NCBI GenBank assembly: GCA_945957305.1
Contig: CAMFLN010000272.1
Span: 1 to 5,623 of the forward strand
DNA from: an uncultured Planctomycetaceae bacterium
GTDB lineage: Bacteria > Planctomycetota > Planctomycetia > Pirellulales > JACPPG01
Reading direction: 5' to 3'
DNA: 5,623 nt
Made by a program: the position numbers and the translations under genes. This document shows, piece after piece, positions 4,780 to 5,623 of this stretch (the stretch's first letter is position 1; every line of letters begins with the position of its first letter). Under the pieces are notes generated by a model. It was not told the DNA's origin. It ran no database searches and worked only from the letters and a program-made list of their open reading frames with translations.

Positions 4780-5623
4780 ATGGCCACCGAAACTGTCAAA
4801 ACCGAAGTCGGCAGCTACTTCATCGCCAACTATCCGCCGTTCTCGCAATGGACGGTCGAGGCTTTGGCCGACGTTCGGGCCGCGCTCGAATCACCCCCGG
4901 CCGACGTGCCGCTGGGCTTGTACCTGCACATTCCATTCTGCCGCAAGCGCTGCAAGTTCTGCTACTTCCGGGTTTACACGGACAAAAACGCCGAAGGGGT
5001 CGAGCGCTACGTCGCTGCGCTTGCGCGCGAGATCGAATTGGTCAGTCGCTTGCCCGTCATGGGAGGTCGCCCCTTCCGCTTTGTCTATTTTGGCGGCGGG
5101 ACCCCCTCGTTCCTCAGCGCGAAGCAATTGACTTCGCTCGTCGATCGGTTGCGCGCCAACATCAATTGGGACCAGGCCGAAGAGGTCACCTTCGAGTGCG
5201 AGCCGGGCACCCTCTCGCAGCCCAAGCTGGCCACGCTCAAGGAGCTGGGCGTCACGCGGCTTAGCCTGGGAATCGAAAATTTCAGCGACGCCGTGCTCGA
5301 AGAAAACGGCCGCGCGCACCTCTCGGGTGAAGTCTACAAGGCCTGGGATTGGATCCAGGCTCTCGGCTTTCCCAATACCAACATCGATTTGATCGCTGGC
5401 ATGGTGGGCGAGACCGAGGCCAACTGGCGCGATTGCATCCGCCGCACGATCGATCTCGGGCCCGACAGCGTGACGATCTACCAGATGGAGCTGCCGTTCA
5501 ACACGGTTTACTCGAAGGATATTCTCGGTAACCAGGTCGAATCCCCCGTCGCCGATTGGCCCACGAAGCGGGCCTGGGTCGATTACGCGTTCGACGAGCT
5601 GTCGGCGGCCGGCTATTCGGTGT
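4780..5623 (+). CDS. HemN/HemW-like radical SAM protein, 3' end outside the window
   Basis: 281 residues are visible from ATG 4780 and the frame is still open at the window end. Radical SAM enzymes use a 4Fe-4S cluster to cleave S-adenosylmethionine and start radical chemistry. The cluster motif is Cys54-x3-Cys58-x2-Cys61, preceded by YLHIPF (48-53); Phe63 follows where HemN has a fourth cysteine. Next come YFGGGTPS (103-110, SAM binding), EVTFECEPGT (135-144), GVTRLSLGIENF (157-168), GRAH (177-180) and NIDLIAGMVGET, all in HemN/HemW order. The usual Gln in the G-V-Q-S/D-F motif is Glu166 here. An N-terminal segment with YFIANYPPFSQW (13-24) precedes the core and is unlike classical HemN or HemW. 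True coproporphyrinogen oxidase activity is therefore doubtful; a divergent subfamily (heme chaperone, methylase or other) is more likely. It starts 57 bp after the propeller lipoprotein gene, with only a weak ribosome binding site (GAGA). The C-terminal domain that would help classify it is not visible. Confidence 0.88.
   Translation, partial: MATETVKTEVGSYFIANYPPFSQWTVEALADVRAALESPPADVPLGLYLHIPFCRKRCKFCYFRVYTDKNAEGVERYVAALAREIELVSRLPVMGGRPFRFVYFGGGTPSFLSAKQLTSLVDRLRANINWDQAEEVTFECEPGTLSQPKLATLKELGVTRLSLGIENFSDAVLEENGRAHLSGEVYKAWDWIQALGFPNTNIDLIAGMVGETEANWRDCIRRTIDLGPDSVTIYQMELPFNTVYSKDILGNQVESPVADWPTKRAWVDYAFDELSAAGYSV

Noticed and set aside
1..5623. CRISPR array, tRNA, rRNA or transposase gene
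   Set aside because: No spaced direct repeats, cloverleaf-like sequence, rRNA-like sequence or transposase-like protein was recognised on either strand.

Overview
The window is GC-rich, gene-dense bacterial DNA, and every supported gene lies on the + strand. My best guess for the source is a planctomycete of the Pirellulales type. The reasons are the lipoprotein beta-propeller opening with a WPxFRG-like motif, the mixture of GTG and ATG starts, and an intergenic palindrome with a GTGGCACCC edge that resembles repeats I associate with those genomes. That assignment rests on memory and was not checked by search.

Layout: (1) positions 2-382, the C-terminal end of a probable AMP-forming (ANL superfamily, PaaK-like) acid-activating enzyme; (2) positions 383-530, a regulatory stretch with a perfect inverted repeat next to a TATAAT box, a hairpin repeat, a perfect 14-bp tandem duplication and a GGAG ribosome binding site; (3) 531-1994, an aldehyde dehydrogenase superfamily enzyme with features of acylating or acyl-reducing members; (4) 1995-2166, an intergenic stretch dominated by a nested palindrome of about 78 bp; (5) 2167-3315, an iron-containing alcohol dehydrogenase with all four metal ligands; (6) 3379-4722, a lipoprotein with an eight-repeat PQQ/BamB-like beta-propeller; (7) 4780 to the window end, a HemN/HemW-like radical SAM enzyme, truncated by the window.

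The first three genes can be read as a stepwise acid-to-alcohol reduction route: acid activation, reduction to the aldehyde, then aldehyde to alcohol. This is inferred from family and order, and the substrate is unknown. The propeller lipoprotein and radical SAM gene follow with gaps of 63 and 57 bp and could be co-transcribed, but nothing seen ties them biochemically to the first three.

The most unusual signals are non-coding. The nested palindrome at 2018-2095 has a diverged single-arm copy at 435-463. The larger copy lies in frame inside a possible N-terminal extension of the alcohol dehydrogenase and separates a good ribosome binding site from the start that family homology favours.
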